Shown piece after piece: positions 35,095 to 44,678 of a DNA stretch of 64,000 nucleotides. This DNA is from Faecalibacillus intestinalis (GTDB taxonomy: Bacteria > Bacillota_I > Bacilli_A > Erysipelotrichales > Coprobacillaceae), in the NCBI RefSeq assembly GCF_003024685.1, contig NZ_PYLQ01000004.1:62001-126000 (forward strand), written 5' to 3'. Within the stretch, counting starts at the first letter, position 1. Every line of letters starts with the position of its first letter. The notes under the pieces were generated by a model. The model worked only from the letters and a program-made list of their open reading frames with translations, did no database searches and had not been told where the DNA came from. Made by a program: the position numbers and the translations under genes.

Positions 35095-35994
35095 TTATGC
35101 TTTATTTCGAGGATGTGCCTTTAAATAAACATTTTTCAAATGTTCTTTTGTAACATGAGTATAAATTTGTGTTGTCGAAAGGTTTTCATGGCCCAATAAT
35201 TCCTGTACAGTTCTTATATCTGCTCCCGCATTCAATAAATGCGTGGCAAAGGAGTGTCTGAAAGTATGTGGATGTATTTTCTTGGTTGCATCATATTCTC
35301 TACCAATACGCTTTACAATATCCTGTATTCCTCTATTGGTCAGTTGTTCTCCTCTTTTATTAACAAAAACATATGGATGATCTTCTGAATTTACAAGTTT
35401 TCCCCTTACTTCTTCTATATATTTTAATAACCATTCACTAGCAAATTCATGGAAAGGAACATTACGGTCTTTGTTCCCTTTACCATGAATCAATAAAACT
35501 CGATTGTGAAAATCTATACAATCCAAGGTTAAATTTACTACTTCAGAACACCTTAACCCAGAAGCATACATGATTTCTAGCATCGCTTTATTACGAATCC
35601 CTAAATCATCTTGTGTATCAATACCATCCAATAAATCTACCATTTCTTCAGGAAACAAAAAATCAGGATTACGCTTTGTGGTTTTAATATTTTCAACAAG
35701 AATCATTGGATTATTTTCAGCCAATTCTTCTTTTACTAGATATTTATAAAATGATCTTAAACAACTGATTCGATTATTAATTGAATTCTTTGACAATTTT
35801 TTTTCATTTAAATAAGTTAAATATCCTCTTATATTTGTATACTTGACATCGTTAAAGTGAGAAATACTTTCACTTTTTAAAAAATCAATAAATTCATTTA
35901 AACTTCGTTGATAAGATTCAACTGTATTGATTGAGTAATGTTTTTGAAATTGAAGATATTTTATAAATTCTTCTTTATCTTGATTATAACTCAT
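35095..35994 (-). CDS. xerC: Tyrosine recombinase XerC
   Basis: A 299-residue tyrosine recombinase that resolves chromosome dimers at dif. An N-terminal SAM-like domain (about 1-90) is followed by the catalytic domain with [26 protein letters not shown] and [15 protein letters not shown], which give the Arg, His-x-x-Arg, His and Tyr catalytic residues. Position after topA-trmFO matches codV in B. subtilis, so this is a housekeeping recombinase rather than a mobile element. Overlaps trmFO by 11 bases. The clpQ, clpY and codY genes that follow in Bacillus are absent. Confidence 0.93.
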   Translation of the reverse strand: MSYNQDKEEFIKYLQFQKHYSINTVESYQRSLNEFIDFLKSESISHFNDVKYTNIRGYLTYLNEKKLSKNSINNRISCLRSFYKYLVKEELAENNPMILVENIKTTKRNPDFLFPEEMVDLLDGIDTQDDLGIRNKAMLEIMYASGLRCSEVVNLTLDCIDFHNRVLLIHGKGNKDRNVPFHEFASEWLLKYIEEVRGKLVNSEDHPYVFVNKRGEQLTNRGIQDIVKRIGREYDATKKIHPHTFRHSFATHLLNAGADIRTVQELLGHENLSTTQIYTHVTKEHLKNVYLKAHPRNKA

Positions 35995-37285
35995 TGATAA
36001 ATTGATCCATTACTTCTATTGCTCTGTTAGCATAAGCTTCTTTTCTTAGTTTCTTTTTAACGCGTACAGGTAAATCTGGTAGAATTCCAAAATTAGCTTT
36101 CATTGGTTGGAAATTACTTTCATCACAATGCGTAATATAATATGCAAGTGCCCCCATGATTGTTTCCTGTGGAAAAATAACAGGTTTTTGTTTATTTAAA
36201 TAACGAACCATGTTCATTCCGGCAACGATTCCACTTTGAGCTGATTCAACATATCCTTCAACTCCTGTCATTTGTCCAGCAAAATAAATTCCAGAATGAT
36301 TTTTTAAACTGTAATCTTGATTTAAAAATTTTGGAGAACAAATAAACGAATTTCGATGCATGACACCGTATCTTACAAATGTTGCATTTTCTAATCCCGG
36401 AATTAAATGAATAATTCTTCTTTGTTCAGGCCATGTAAGATGTGTTTGAAAACCAACAATATTATATAAACTAGCTTGTACGTTATCTTGTCTTAACTGT
36501 ACGACTGCATATGGTTTTGTGCCATCAGGTTTTGTTAACCCAACCGGTTTCATAGGTCCAAACAATAAAGTTTGTTTTCCTCTTCTTGCCATTTCCTCAA
36601 AAGGCATACATCCCTCAAAAAATTTTTCTTCAAAATCTTTTGGTTTGACAACCTCTGCTTTCATTAATTCATCATAAAATACAGTAAATTGCTCCTCATT
36701 CATTGGACAATTTATATATTCATTTTCTCCTTTGTCATATCTTGATTTATAATAAGCAATATTAAAATCAATACTATCTTTTTCAACAATTGGAGCCGCA
36801 GCATCAAAAAAATAAAAATACTCTTCTCCTAATAATTCTTTGATTTTCGTAGACAAAGCATCACTTGTTAAAGGCCCACTTGCAATAATTGTTGGTGCTT
36901 GGGAAATTTCTGTAACTTCTTCATGAATCACTTCGATATTTGGATGATTTGTTATAAACTCAGTAACATCCGCAGAAAACTTTTCACGATCCACTGCAAG
37001 TGCTCCACCAGCAGGAACACTATTTTTTCTAGCAAATCGAATAATAACACTATCTAGTTTTTCCATTTCATTTTTTAATACACCTACGGCATTATTGAAA
37101 TTATCTCCTCTTAACGAATTAGAACAAACAAGTTCAGCAAATGATGATGTATGATGTGCCGGTGTCATTTTAATAGGTCTCATTTCATATAACTTTACTT
37201 TAATATTATTTTTTGCTAATTGATAAGCCGCCTCAACTCCAGCAAGACCAGCTCCAATTACATTGACTATTTTTTCACTTTCCAT
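35984..37285 (-). CDS. trmFO: Methylenetetrahydrofolate-tRNA-(uracil-5-)-methyltransferase
   Basis: A 433-residue FAD enzyme that makes ribothymidine at position 54 of tRNA using folate. The dinucleotide motif [14 protein letters not shown] begins at residue 10. Other signatures are [38 protein letters not shown] and the C-terminal [12 protein letters not shown]. It is co-transcribed with xerC downstream. Confidence 0.96.
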   Translation of the reverse strand: MESEKIVNVIGAGLAGVEAAYQLAKNNIKVKLYEMRPIKMTPAHHTSSFAELVCSNSLRGDNFNNAVGVLKNEMEKLDSVIIRFARKNSVPAGGALAVDREKFSADVTEFITNHPNIEVIHEEVTEISQAPTIIASGPLTSDALSTKIKELLGEEYFYFFDAAAPIVEKDSIDFNIAYYKSRYDKGENEYINCPMNEEQFTVFYDELMKAEVVKPKDFEEKFFEGCMPFEEMARRGKQTLLFGPMKPVGLTKPDGTKPYAVVQLRQDNVQASLYNIVGFQTHLTWPEQRRIIHLIPGLENATFVRYGVMHRNSFICSPKFLNQDYSLKNHSGIYFAGQMTGVEGYVESAQSGIVAGMNMVRYLNKQKPVIFPQETIMGALAYYITHCDESNFQPMKANFGILPDLPVRVKKKLRKEAYANRAIEVMDQFINEL

Positions 37286-37299
37286 ATTTTCTCCTTTTT

Positions 37300-37325
37300 A
37301 AAAAAGTAGAACAAATGTTCTACTT
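37300..37325 (-). terminator. Intrinsic terminator after topA
   Basis: A 9-base stem AAGTAGAAC/GTTCTACTT around ATTT, followed by TTTTAAAAA on the minus strand. The topA stop codon is inside the stem, and the trmFO ribosome site follows directly. Confidence 0.75.
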
Positions 37326-39395
37326 AATAATTGTTTTACATTTTGGATAATTTGAACAAGCCTTAAATTCTCCCCAACGTCCCTTTTTAATAACCACTGG
37401 AGAACCACAGTTAGGACAAACTTCATCTGTCATAACAGGTTCTGCTTTCTTTTTAGAATTCTTAATATATTTACATTGTGGATAATTTGAACATGCTTCA
37501 AATTTACCATATCTTCCGGTTTTAAAAACCATTGGGCTTCCACACTTAGGACAGTTTTCTCCTGTAAATTCAGGTTCAACTTTTTCCTTTTTGATGTATT
37601 TACATTCAGGATAATTTTCACAAGCTATAAATTTACCATAACGCCCATGTCTTTCAACAAGATCATGTCCACATTCAGGACATTTCTCTCCTGTTTTTTT
37701 AGGTGAAATGACTTCCATTTTTTCATTTGCTTCATCCAATAAAGGTTGGAATTTTTTAATAAATGTATCTATAGCATCAAAATAATCATCTTGTCCTTCT
37801 GCAATATCATCTAGTTCTTTTTCCATTTGTGCAGTATATTCGACATTAATAATATCATTAAAAAATTGTGTTAGTCGATCACTTGTTAAAATTCCACTTT
37901 CAGTAGGTTTAAATGTTTTATCAACAAGTTCCACATACCCTCTAGTTTGAATCGTATCAATAATCATCGCATAAGTACTTGGTCTACCAATTCCAAGTTC
38001 TTCCATTTCTTTAATTAGTTTTGCTTCACTATAACGAGCAGGTGGTTTTGTAAAATGTTGTGTTTTTTCAATATTTTGACTTTCTAAAATTTCTTGTTCA
38101 ATTAATTCAGGTAAAATTTCATCTTTTTGTTTTTCATATGGGCTATATAAACGTAAATAACCATCAAATTTTAATACTGAACCACTTGCGTTAAAATAAT
38201 AGTTATTATTTTCTAATACTACACTTGTTGCATCAAAACGAGATGGTGCCATTAATGACGCCAATGCTCTGGCATAAATTAAAGAATACAATTTAAATTC
38301 ATCCGCACTTAAATACTCTTTAACAGACTCAGGTGTACGCATTGCACTTGTTGGACGAATTCCTTCGTGAGCATCTTGTACATTTTCTTTCTTTTTACTT
38401 ACTTTTACTTTTCCAACATAATTTTGACCATATTTTTCTTTAATATATTCTGTAGCACTTTCTACAAATAAATCTGACAATCTAGTCGAATCTGTACGCA
38501 TATAAGTAATAAGTCCTACTGTTTCATCTTCTAAAGCAATTCCTTCATATAGCTTTTGAGCAATCATCATTGTCTTTCTTGCTTTAAATCCTAATTTAGA
38601 AGACGCTTCTTGTTGTAATGTTGAAGTAATAAATGGTGGTTTTGATTCTCTTTTCTTACTTGATTTTTTTACACTATCAATAACAAATTCTTTAGAAAGT
38701 GCATTAAAGATTTCTAAAGCTTCTTGTTCATTTGAAATTTTTAACTTCTTTGTTCCTTTTTTATTAAGTTCACCTGTAAATTCAATTTCATCTTTTTCAA
38801 ATTGTGCTTTGATTTTCCAGTATTCTTCTGGAACAAAGGCTTCGATTTCACGTTCTTTTTCAACAATTAATCTCAAAGCAACCGATTGAACTCGACCAGC
38901 TGATTTAGATTTAATTTTTCTTTGTAATAATTTAGATAATTTAAATCCAATAATTCTATCCAATACTCTTCTTGTTTCTTGAGATTTTACAAGATTTTGA
39001 TCAATTTTACGAGGATGATTCAATGCATCAACAACTGCATCTTTTGTTACCTCATTGAAAACAATACGATTATCATCATCCATATCTAAACCTAAAACAT
39101 CTGCTAAATGCCATGAAATTGCTTCCCCTTCACGGTCAGGGTCGGTAGCAAGGTAAACTGTTTTCGCCTCTTTAACAGCTGCTTTCAATTCCTTAACGAC
39201 ATCTTTTTTATCCTTAGAAATAACATATTTTGGCTTATAATGATCTTCTTGATCAATCCCTAGCCCTTCTTTACCAGATGTTGATAAATCTCTAATATGC
39301 CCTTTAGAAGAAGTCACATGATATTCCTTCCCTAAATAATTTTCTATTGTTTTTGATTTAGAAGGAGATTCCACAATGACTAATTTATCATACAT
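37320..39395 (-). CDS. topA: DNA topoisomerase I
   Basis: A 691-residue type IA topoisomerase that relaxes negative supercoils. The Toprim domain holds KLVIVESPSKSKTIENYL and ATDPDREGEAISWH. The catalytic Tyr is in LITYMRTDSTRL. The C-terminus has three C4 zinc ribbons of the form CPxCG...GRYGKFxACxNYPxC (about 575-690). Gene order dprA-topA-trmFO-xerC is as in B. subtilis. Confidence 0.97.
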   Translation of the reverse strand: MYDKLVIVESPSKSKTIENYLGKEYHVTSSKGHIRDLSTSGKEGLGIDQEDHYKPKYVISKDKKDVVKELKAAVKEAKTVYLATDPDREGEAISWHLADVLGLDMDDDNRIVFNEVTKDAVVDALNHPRKIDQNLVKSQETRRVLDRIIGFKLSKLLQRKIKSKSAGRVQSVALRLIVEKEREIEAFVPEEYWKIKAQFEKDEIEFTGELNKKGTKKLKISNEQEALEIFNALSKEFVIDSVKKSSKKRESKPPFITSTLQQEASSKLGFKARKTMMIAQKLYEGIALEDETVGLITYMRTDSTRLSDLFVESATEYIKEKYGQNYVGKVKVSKKKENVQDAHEGIRPTSAMRTPESVKEYLSADEFKLYSLIYARALASLMAPSRFDATSVVLENNNYYFNASGSVLKFDGYLRLYSPYEKQKDEILPELIEQEILESQNIEKTQHFTKPPARYSEAKLIKEMEELGIGRPSTYAMIIDTIQTRGYVELVDKTFKPTESGILTSDRLTQFFNDIINVEYTAQMEKELDDIAEGQDDYFDAIDTFIKKFQPLLDEANEKMEVISPKKTGEKCPECGHDLVERHGRYGKFIACENYPECKYIKKEKVEPEFTGENCPKCGSPMVFKTGRYGKFEACSNYPQCKYIKNSKKKAEPVMTDEVCPNCGSPVVIKKGRWGEFKACSNYPKCKTIIK

Positions 39396-39460
39396 AATAT
39401 AACCCCCTTATCGCAAAAACTATTATTATTGTTTTTTTTCACTTTGTCAACTCCATTTCA

Positions 39461-40213
39461 TTAATCTTCAATAATATCATTTACAGTCAATACTAACTTG
39501 GCCCCTTGTTGAATCAATAAATTACACCCCATTGGATCCCCAATTCTTGATGGAATACAATAGATATCTTTTCCTTGATCTAATGCATATCCTACAGTAA
39601 TCATTGTTCCTGAACGTTTTTCAGCTTCTGTAACAACTACAGATTCACTTAAGCCAGCAATTAACCGATTCCTACTTGGAAAATCCTTAGCCTGTGGTAC
39701 ATAATCACCTGGTTTTTCACTAATAATAAGATGATTACTTTTTAATTGAGCATATAAATCTTGATTTCTTTTTGGATAACAATAATTAATTCCACTTCCC
39801 AATACTGCAACTGTTTTCCCTTTGTTTTTTAATGCACTTCTATGAGCGAGAGTATCAATTCCTAATGCCATACCACTTACAATCGTATATTCATTTTTTA
39901 CTAAATCACATACAATTTTATCCGTAATATTTGATCCATATTCACTAGGAACACGTTTACCAATAACACCTATGCATTTACCATTTAAAATATTCAAATT
40001 TCCATGATAAAACAATACAAATGGTGGACAAGATATTTCTTTTAAAGCATCTGGATAATCACTTGAAATAATCGTTGTATATTTTGAATTTACTTTAGCA
40101 ACTGCTTCCCTCCTTTCTTCTTGAGAAACTTTCTCTTTTGCTTGCAATGCTTTTAAAATACTTTGAAAATCACCTTGATATTTCAAAGCAAAAAATAGTA
40201 AGATTTCTTCCAT
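39461..40213 (-). CDS. dprA: DNA-processing protein DprA
   Basis: DprA loads RecA on incoming single-stranded DNA during transformation. This 250-residue protein carries the Rossmann-like domain with VIGKRVPSEYG, IVSGMALGIDTLAHRSAL, AVLGSGINYCYPKRN and FPSRNRLIAGLS. It ends at NDIIED, so the C-terminal winged-helix domain found in many DprA proteins is absent; it is also shorter than in B. subtilis. GAGGTGAT precedes the ATG at 40213. With comG it argues for transformability. Confidence 0.94.
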   Translation of the reverse strand: MEEILLFFALKYQGDFQSILKALQAKEKVSQEERREAVAKVNSKYTTIISSDYPDALKEISCPPFVLFYHGNLNILNGKCIGVIGKRVPSEYGSNITDKIVCDLVKNEYTIVSGMALGIDTLAHRSALKNKGKTVAVLGSGINYCYPKRNQDLYAQLKSNHLIISEKPGDYVPQAKDFPSRNRLIAGLSESVVVTEAEKRSGTMITVGYALDQGKDIYCIPSRIGDPMGCNLLIQQGAKLVLTVNDIIED

Positions 40214-40270
40214 ATTTATCACCTCACTATTTATATAGACATTTAAATTTGTTTTTTCTTCTTTTTTTTA

Positions 40271-40313
40271 TAAAAAAAGAACTAAATATCTAAATTTAAA
40301 GATATTTGTTCTT
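40271..40313 (-). terminator. Intrinsic terminator after rnhB
   Basis: A two-part stem: AAGAAC/GTTCTT outside and AAATATCT/AGATATTT inside with one bulged base, then TTTTTTTATA on the minus strand. The rnhB stop lies within it. Confidence 0.78.
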
Positions 40314-40911
40314 TCATTACTTCTTGTACTGGTTTAAAAGATTTCCTATGAATAGGGCATGGACCATATTTTCTAAGTGCCTCTTTATGTGCCTTGGTTA
40401 CATAGCCCTTATGTTTTTCAAAACCATATTGTGGATATTTTTTTGCATAATCTATCATCAAATGATCTCTTGTTACCTTAGCTAATATACTTGCTGCTGC
40501 AATAGATATAGAAAGGGTATCTCCTTTAATAATAGATAAATGTTCAATATCGTGTAAAGGCATCGCATCTGTTAAAGCAAACATTTTTTCTCTCTTTAAA
40601 ATTTGACAACATTTTTCCATTCCTTTTTGACTTGCGCTATATACATTTAATTGATCAACATCTTCAACAGAAATAACTTCAATGTGATAGGCTAATGCAT
40701 TTTCTATAATTATTTGATACATCGCTTCTCTTTTTTTTGCTGTTAATTGTTTTGAATCAAAAATACGTTCATCATAAAATCCTTTAGGAAAAATGACTCC
40801 TGCAACAACTAATTCGCCAGCCATTGGTCCTCTTCCAGCTTCATCAAGACCAATAATATAATCATAACCTAAATCATAATATCTATTTTCATATTCTAAT
40901 AAATTACTCAT
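40282..40911 (-). CDS. rnhB: Ribonuclease HII
   Basis: A 209-residue enzyme that removes ribonucleotides from DNA. The first catalytic Asp-Glu pair is in IIGLDEAGRGPMAGELVVAG; other Asp ligands are in LTDAMPL and the YVTKAHKEAL region supports the family. It overlaps ylqF by 8 bases and has GGGAG seven bases before its ATG. Confidence 0.95.
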   Translation of the reverse strand: MSNLLEYENRYYDLGYDYIIGLDEAGRGPMAGELVVAGVIFPKGFYDERIFDSKQLTAKKREAMYQIIIENALAYHIEVISVEDVDQLNVYSASQKGMEKCCQILKREKMFALTDAMPLHDIEHLSIIKGDTLSISIAAASILAKVTRDHLMIDYAKKYPQYGFEKHKGYVTKAHKEALRKYGPCPIHRKSFKPVQEVMKEQISLNLDI

Positions 40912-41761
40912 TTGGAAGCTCCCATGTTATTTTTGTAATAACACCATCAAATAAATCAGTAAAAAACATATCCATGACACGCTCATAATCAGTAATCCCT
41001 CTTACTGGTTTTATTTTTTTATTAAATGCGATATCATCATAACATTTTTCAACCCAATCACTTTGTAAATCAACAGCTATTTGATAACGATTTTCCAAAG
41101 TTCCAGGGTAATTTTTAACTAAATATTCAACTGCATAAATAAATAAATCTTCCCTTGGTAATATTTGCTGTTTAATAGAGCCAATAAGAGCAATATTTCT
41201 AGCAATATCCTCACTTTCGAATTTAGGCCATAAAACACCCGGTGTATCAAATAATTCAAAATCTTTATCTACCTTAATAATTTGTTGAGCTTTCGTTACA
41301 CCTGGTTTATTCCCCGTAACAGTTGCTTTTCTTTTTGCTAAGCGATTGATGAAAGTAGATTTTCCAACATTAGGAATACCTAAAACCATTGCTCGCATTG
41401 CACGAGGTTTCAATCCCTTCTTTGCTTCTCGTGCCATTTTATCTTTCAAAATTTCTTTGCAAACTTGTATGATCTTTTTATATTCATTAAATTGCTTAAG
41501 ATTAACACTCATAGCATAATAACCTTTACTTTTGTAAAAATCTATCCATTTTTGTGTTAGTTTATCATCTGCTAAATCTTCTTTTGTCATTACAATTAAC
41601 CTTGGCTTATTATTAACAACACTATTAAATAATGGATTTTTACTTGAATATGGAGCTCTAGCATCCACCAATTCAACAACAATATCTATTAATTTTATTT
41701 TATCAGCGATTTCTCTTTTTGCCTTAGCCATATGGCCAGGAAACCATTGTATTTGTGCCAT
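40904..41761 (-). CDS. ylqF: Ribosome biogenesis GTPase YlqF (RbgA)
   Basis: A 285-residue circularly permuted GTPase needed for late 50S assembly in Bacillus. The order of motifs is G4 (VMTKEDLAD), then G1 (LGIPNVGKSTFINRL), then G3 (FDTPGVLWP), which is the permuted arrangement. The N-terminal WFPGHMAKAKRE is a family signature. It sits between lepB and rnhB, as in B. subtilis. Confidence 0.95.
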   Translation of the reverse strand: MAQIQWFPGHMAKAKREIADKIKLIDIVVELVDARAPYSSKNPLFNSVVNNKPRLIVMTKEDLADDKLTQKWIDFYKSKGYYAMSVNLKQFNEYKKIIQVCKEILKDKMAREAKKGLKPRAMRAMVLGIPNVGKSTFINRLAKRKATVTGNKPGVTKAQQIIKVDKDFELFDTPGVLWPKFESEDIARNIALIGSIKQQILPREDLFIYAVEYLVKNYPGTLENRYQIAVDLQSDWVEKCYDDIAFNKKIKPVRGITDYERVMDMFFTDLFDGVITKITWELPNE

Positions 41762-41762
41762 A

Positions 41763-42308
41763 TTAGTTCATTCCTTTCATATGATTAAAAGGAAATAGTA
41801 TAATTCCTTTTTTTGATAAAACATTTTCAATTTTAAAACACCCTAATTCTCTTGAATCAAGTGAATTTACTCTATTATCACCTAAAACGAAAATTTCATT
41901 TTCACCAACTGAAATTTCAAAATCATCAGTAAAATAAGAAATATTATATCGACTCTTTACATCTTTTATATGTGATTTATTAAGATAATTTTCTTTAATA
42001 TACTTTCCATTAACATACAAACAATCATTTTTGTAAACAATTTTTTCTCCAGGTAACCCTATAACCCTTTTAATAATTACATTGTCTAATTGTTTACAGT
42101 CTAATGTGACAATATCAAATCTTTTAATTTGTTTTGAATTCAAATCAAGCCGAGACATAAAGGCAAGATCTCCGTCATGTAATGTTGGATACATTGAAGA
42201 ACCATCAACTTTGATCGGCATAATTATGCCTTTAAAAACAAAAACAATTGCTAAACAAACAACAATAAATTCTAATATTGCCATCATTGTTTTTTTACTA
42301 TATTTCAT
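41763..42308 (-). CDS. lepB: Signal peptidase I
   Basis: A 181-residue membrane protease that removes signal peptides outside the membrane. One N-terminal helix (about 10-32) precedes DGSSMYPTLHDGD with the catalytic Ser, VIIKRVIGLPGEK with the catalytic Lys, and GDNRVNSLDSRELG. AGGTGAT precedes the ATG at 42308; two upstream in-frame starts overlap that site. Confidence 0.95.
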   Translation of the reverse strand: MKYSKKTMMAILEFIVVCLAIVFVFKGIIMPIKVDGSSMYPTLHDGDLAFMSRLDLNSKQIKRFDIVTLDCKQLDNVIIKRVIGLPGEKIVYKNDCLYVNGKYIKENYLNKSHIKDVKSRYNISYFTDDFEISVGENEIFVLGDNRVNSLDSRELGCFKIENVLSKKGIILFPFNHMKGMN

Positions 42309-42365
42309 AGACATCACCTATCTTTATCTTATAGACCTGTTCTATTATACAACAATTAATGGTAG

Positions 42366-42392
42366 AAAAAAAGAAATGGTTACCCATTTCTT
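42366..42392 (-). terminator. Intrinsic terminator after rplS
   Basis: A perfect 9-base stem AAGAAATGG/CCATTTCTT around GTAA, then TTTTTCT on the minus strand. It overlaps the rplS stop codon. Confidence 0.85.
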
Positions 42393-42741
42393 ATTTTCTA
42401 ATTTCTTTGATTCTAGCAGCTTTACCAGATAAACCACGCAAGTAATTTAATTTAGCTCTACGTACTTTACCAACTTTAGCAACTTCGATTCTATCGATGA
42501 TTGGTGAATGAACTGGGAAAGTTCTTTCTACACCAACTTGGTAAGAAATTTTTCTAACTGTGAAAGTTTCAGCAATTCCTTTACCTTGTCTTGCGATACA
42601 AACCCCTTCAAATAATTGGATACGGTATTTATTACCTTCTTTAATTTTTACATAAACTTTTAAAGTGTCTCCAGCTTTGAAAACAGGGATATCAGATTTT
42701 AATTGTTTTTTAGTAATTTGTTCTACTAATGTTAAATTCAT
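42391..42741 (-). CDS. rplS: 50S ribosomal protein L19
   Basis: A 116-residue L19 starting [19 protein letters not shown] and including [28 protein letters not shown] and the C-terminal [25 protein letters not shown] lies seven bases before the ATG at 42741. It has its own promoter, a leader RNA and its own terminator, so it is expressed apart from trmD and lepB. Confidence 0.96.
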   Translation of the reverse strand: MNLTLVEQITKKQLKSDIPVFKAGDTLKVYVKIKEGNKYRIQLFEGVCIARQGKGIAETFTVRKISYQVGVERTFPVHSPIIDRIEVAKVGKVRRAKLNYLRGLSGKAARIKEIRK

Positions 42742-42761
42742 CTTTCTTCTCCTTTTCATTT

Positions 42762-42816
42762 ATAGTCTTGTATGTTCATTCGATTAACCAGCGGAACATA
42801 TGCAGTCACATTGACC
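42762..42816 (-). ncRNA. L19 ribosomal protein leader
   Basis: The rplS 5' leader contains TATGTTC (rc of 42794-42800) and GAACATA (rc of 42771-42777) forming a 7-base stem around CGCTGGTTAATCGAAT. The TTCCGCTGGTTAAT core and position just before rplS match my memory of the Firmicutes L19 leader family, thought to let L19 repress its own synthesis. Confidence 0.7.
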
Positions 42817-42822
42817 TATGCT

Positions 42823-42850
42823 ATTATAACATCGTTCAAAAAAATATCAA
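42823..42850 (-). promoter_or_regulatory. Sigma-A promoter for rplS
   Basis: Minus strand TTGATA, 16 bases, TATAAT. Transcription would begin near 42816, at the start of the L19 leader. Confidence 0.75.
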
Positions 42851-43569
42851 CTCTTTTTTTTAATTTTTGTCAACATATTTGCCGATTCTTCATCAAATTC
42901 ATAATTTTCTAATAAATCTGGTCTCTTTAAATAGGTTTTCTTTAGAGATTGGTATTTTCTCCATTTACGAATATTTTCATGATGACCAGAGACCAATACG
43001 TCAGGCACTCTATTTCCATCATATTCTATTGGTCTTGTATATTGTGGGTATTCTAATAATCCATCTGCAAATGAATCATCTTCATGGCTTTCTTGACGAA
43101 TAGCTCCTTCAAGTAATCTTATTACCGCATCACAAGTAACCATACTTCCTAGTTCACCACCAGTTAGTACATAATCACCAATAGACAATTCTAAATCAAC
43201 ATAATCACGAATTCTTTCATCAAATCCTTCATAATGCCCACAAATAATAATAAGATGCTTTTCTAATGAAAGCTTTTGTGCTACTTGATGCTTTAAAGTA
43301 ATCCCTTGAGGAGACATTAAAATAACAAGTGAATCATCCGTTGTTAATGTTTTTAAGCAATCAATGATTGGTTGACACATCAACACCATTCCCTGTCCTC
43401 CTCCATAAGGATAATCATCTACATGTTTATGCTTATCTTGAGTGAATTCTCTAAAATTATGAATCTTAATATCAACAACTTCTTTATCTATAGCTCTTTT
43501 GATAATTGAGGTATTTAAAAAACCTTCAAACATTTCTGGAAATAGTGATAAAATATCAATCTTCATCAT
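42847..43569 (-). CDS. trmD: tRNA (guanine-N1-)-methyltransferase
   Basis: A 240-residue SPOUT enzyme that makes m1G37 in tRNA and guards the reading frame. Signatures include DILSLFPEMFEGFLNTSIIKRA in parts, DDYPYGGGQGMVL, CGHYEGFDERI and SIGDYVLTGGELG in the trefoil knot. It overlaps rimM by 14 bases. Confidence 0.96.
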   Translation of the reverse strand: MMKIDILSLFPEMFEGFLNTSIIKRAIDKEVVDIKIHNFREFTQDKHKHVDDYPYGGGQGMVLMCQPIIDCLKTLTTDDSLVILMSPQGITLKHQVAQKLSLEKHLIIICGHYEGFDERIRDYVDLELSIGDYVLTGGELGSMVTCDAVIRLLEGAIRQESHEDDSFADGLLEYPQYTRPIEYDGNRVPDVLVSGHHENIRKWRKYQSLKKTYLKRPDLLENYEFDEESANMLTKIKKKS

Positions 43570-44056
43570 ACATTCCCTTAATCAAATGAACAAATATTTT
43601 TTTATTTTCAATATCTTCATTTTCAATAAATGCATCAACATATGGAATAGCAATCTTTTTATTTGCTGTTTGTACAGTTAAAACATCATGTGCACCATTA
43701 AAATAAACAGATTCTACTTTTCCAATTTCTTGATCATTATTAATGATCTGACAACCAATTAAATCATCGTAAAAATATTCATCATCATCTAATTCAACAT
43801 CTTCTTTTAAACCATAAACATTATAACCAATATATTTTTCTACTAGATTAATATCTTGTAATCCCTCAAAACTGATTAAATAATTTCCTTTATGAACTCT
43901 TACAGTTTTAATAATAAAAGGGTCTACAATTTCATTTAAGTAAAGCTTATGTCCCACAACAAATCTTTGATCATTGAAATCACTAAAAGAACGTATTTTA
44001 AGTTCTCCTTTAAGTGCATGCGTTCCAACAATTTTTCCAATTTTTAATTTTTCCAT
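43556..44056 (-). CDS. rimM: Ribosome maturation factor RimM
   Basis: A 166-residue 30S assembly factor that binds S19. An N-terminal domain beginning KIGKIVGTHALKGELKIRSF is followed by a PRC-barrel domain with DLIGCQIINNDQEIGKVESV and IAIPYVDAFIENED. GGAGGTT precedes the ATG. It is paired with trmD. Confidence 0.94.
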   Translation of the reverse strand: MEKLKIGKIVGTHALKGELKIRSFSDFNDQRFVVGHKLYLNEIVDPFIIKTVRVHKGNYLISFEGLQDINLVEKYIGYNVYGLKEDVELDDDEYFYDDLIGCQIINNDQEIGKVESVYFNGAHDVLTVQTANKKIAIPYVDAFIENEDIENKKIFVHLIKGMYDED

Positions 44057-44065
44057 ACAACCTCC

Positions 44066-44096
44066 AAAAAAAATAGATGTGTTTTACACATCTATT
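44066..44096 (-). terminator. Hairpin between khpA and rimM
   Basis: A perfect 10-base stem AATAGATGTG/CACATCTATT around TAAAA, then TTTTTTGG on the minus strand. The rimM ribosome site follows at once, so this may act as an attenuator inside the rpsP operon. Confidence 0.8.
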
Positions 44097-44340
44097 CATA
44101 TGATTCGAATTTAATATCTAATTTTTTATCAGAAAGACGTCCTGCAACAGACATTAATTGACGAATAGAATTAGCCATAACACCTTTACGACCGATTAAT
44201 TTTGCAATGTCATTTTTTGCTGAATAAACATGTAAAACAACAACATTCTCATCTAAAGAAGGCATTTGTCTTACTTCTAAATGTTCTTTATCCTCAACTA
44301 ATTCAATCGCTATATCTTTTAGTGTTTTTACATAATCCAT
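44092..44340 (-). CDS. khpA: KH domain RNA-binding protein KhpA
   Basis: An 82-residue single KH domain. The G-x-x-G loop is in IAKLIGRKGVMANSIRQL. KhpA pairs with KhpB (Jag) in Gram-positive bacteria and affects cell size and sRNA stability. It lies after rpsP as ylqC does in B. subtilis, though ylqD is absent. Confidence 0.93.
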   Translation of the reverse strand: MDYVKTLKDIAIELVEDKEHLEVRQMPSLDENVVVLHVYSAKNDIAKLIGRKGVMANSIRQLMSVAGRLSDKKLDIKFESYE

Positions 44341-44342
44341 AA

Positions 44343-44615
44343 TTATTTACCTTGTTTTGAATCAGCAAATTTTTTCATGATACCTTGTTTAGATAATAAG
44401 TTTCTAACTGTATCAGATGGTTGAGCACCATTGTTTAACCATTTTAAGATTTCTTCTTCTTTTAAGTTAACTTGAGCTGGATTAGTACATGGATTATATG
44501 TACCTAATAATTCAATAAATCTACCATCTCTTGGTGATCTTGAATCAGCTGCTACGATTCTATAGAAAGGTCTTTTTTTAGCACCCATTCTTGTCATTCT
44601 TAATTTTACTGCCAT
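44343..44615 (-). CDS. rpsP: 30S ribosomal protein S16
   Basis: A 90-residue S16 starting [20 protein letters not shown], followed by [22 protein letters not shown] in parts. AAGGAGG precedes the ATG. A promoter upstream overlaps the ffh terminator hairpin. Confidence 0.96.
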   Translation of the reverse strand: MAVKLRMTRMGAKKRPFYRIVAADSRSPRDGRFIELLGTYNPCTNPAQVNLKEEEILKWLNNGAQPSDTVRNLLSKQGIMKKFADSKQGK

Positions 44616-44649
44616 TTATATTTCCTCCTTGTTTTCTTATTGCTTGTAT

Positions 44650-44678
44650 AATTTAACATAGATAGAAACAGGTGTCAA
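44650..44678 (-). promoter_or_regulatory. Sigma-A promoter for rpsP, embedded in the ffh terminator
   Basis: Minus strand TTGACA (consensus, rc of 44673-44678), 17 bases, TAAATT (rc of 44650-44655). The -35 is part of the 3' arm of the hairpin at 44670-44697. Confidence 0.65.

Noticed and set aside
35095-35994. Tyrosine recombinase as sign of a mobile element
   Set aside because: Its place after topA-trmFO and full XerC motifs mark a housekeeping gene; no att sites, tRNA or cargo are present.
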